5,496 nt of DNA from Anaerolineae bacterium (lineage in GTDB: Bacteria; Chloroflexota; Anaerolineae; Aggregatilineales; Phototrophicaceae): assembly GCA_014379235.1 (NCBI GenBank), contig JACMMD010001023.1, forward strand, positions 1-5,496, read 5' to 3'. The notes below the pieces were generated by a model. It searched no databases. It had not been told where the DNA came from and saw only the letters and a list, made by a program, of their open reading frames with translations. A program made the position numbers and the translations under genes. Positions 5,330-5,496 of this stretch are shown here, in pieces; within the stretch, counting starts at the first letter, position 1, and every line of letters begins with the position of its first letter.

Positions 5330-5496
5330 TTAGACGAACGAAGTCACCACCATGCCGATTGTGCCCATGATAATCGAGGCGATGACGAGACCGAAGCCCC
5401 ACGCAACCATGCCACGCGCCGCGCCGAAGTCGAACGCCTGCCCGATGTGCCCTGTCGCCTTAAGCAAGACGACCAGCACACCGATAGCGAGGATGG
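5330..5496 (-). CDS. C-terminal part of a paralogous multi-pass membrane protein (partial)
   Basis: Reading the - strand from the right edge gives 54 codons in frame to a TAA at 5330-5332. The start lies beyond the window. The peptide has a hydrophobic segment (ILAIGVLVVLLKA), then GHIGQAFDFGAARGM and a second hydrophobic segment (AWGFGLVIASIIMGTIGMVV), ending in TSFV. The last 36 residues align without gaps to the 354-residue neighbour's KAFDF...AMAFV with 19 identities, including AFDF, ARGM, FGL, AS and MG. It is therefore the tail of a related membrane protein encoded upstream in the same orientation. Whether it also has a TPR region cannot be seen. It probably forms a separate transcription unit, since a hairpin and a fresh promoter lie between the two genes. 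Confidence 0.8.
   Translation of the reverse strand, partial: ILAIGVLVVLLKATGHIGQAFDFGAARGMVAWGFGLVIASIIMGTIGMVVTSFV

Overview
The window looks like an ordinary stretch of a mesophilic bacterial chromosome with moderate GC content. The protein types are a secreted toroid-fold protein, Dps, a thioredoxin-like ferredoxin, a DinB/DfsB-like four-helix protein and TPR-plus-membrane proteins with a Yip1-like tail. Together they suggest a free-living environmental bacterium. Chloroflexota would fit, but no marker gene is present, so that placement is a weak inference.

Left part, + strand. The window opens inside a gene (1-1773) for a secreted protein of about 590 residues with an alpha/alpha-toroid (six-hairpin glycosidase-like) C-terminal half. 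Its signal peptide is cut by the window edge. A weak hairpin terminator follows it. A Dps-family ferritin-like gene (1918-2424) with a complete ferroxidase residue set comes next. Its promoter region carries small direct and inverted repeats. Downstream of it lie a perfect 28-bp palindrome (2438-2465) and a strong bidirectional terminator (2471-2513).

Middle. A two-gene + strand unit follows: an unrecognised 133-residue protein (2665-3066) whose stop codon directly abuts the start of a 104-residue thioredoxin-like [2Fe-2S] ferredoxin (3067-3381). Five bases later the convergent - strand DinB/DfsB-like gene (3387-3929) ends. No terminator is visible between the two.

Right part, - strand. A strong terminator (4000-4036) separates the DinB-like gene from a 354-residue protein (4053-5117) with a polar N-terminus, one TPR-like helix pair and about five membrane segments. 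Upstream of it is an AT-rich promoter with a 9-bp direct repeat. At the right edge, 5330-5496 encodes the last 54 residues of a second membrane protein whose C-terminus is clearly paralogous to that of the 354-residue protein. The two genes are therefore a tandem paralogous pair.

Functional links: Dps (iron storage and DNA protection) and the Fe-S ferredoxin could both belong to iron or redox physiology, but they lie in separate transcription units. I see no defence system, CRISPR array, insertion sequence, tRNA or rRNA. The most worthwhile leads are the tandem membrane-protein paralogues, the unknown gene abutting the ferredoxin, and the palindromic repeat. No intergenic stretch exceeds 300 bases.
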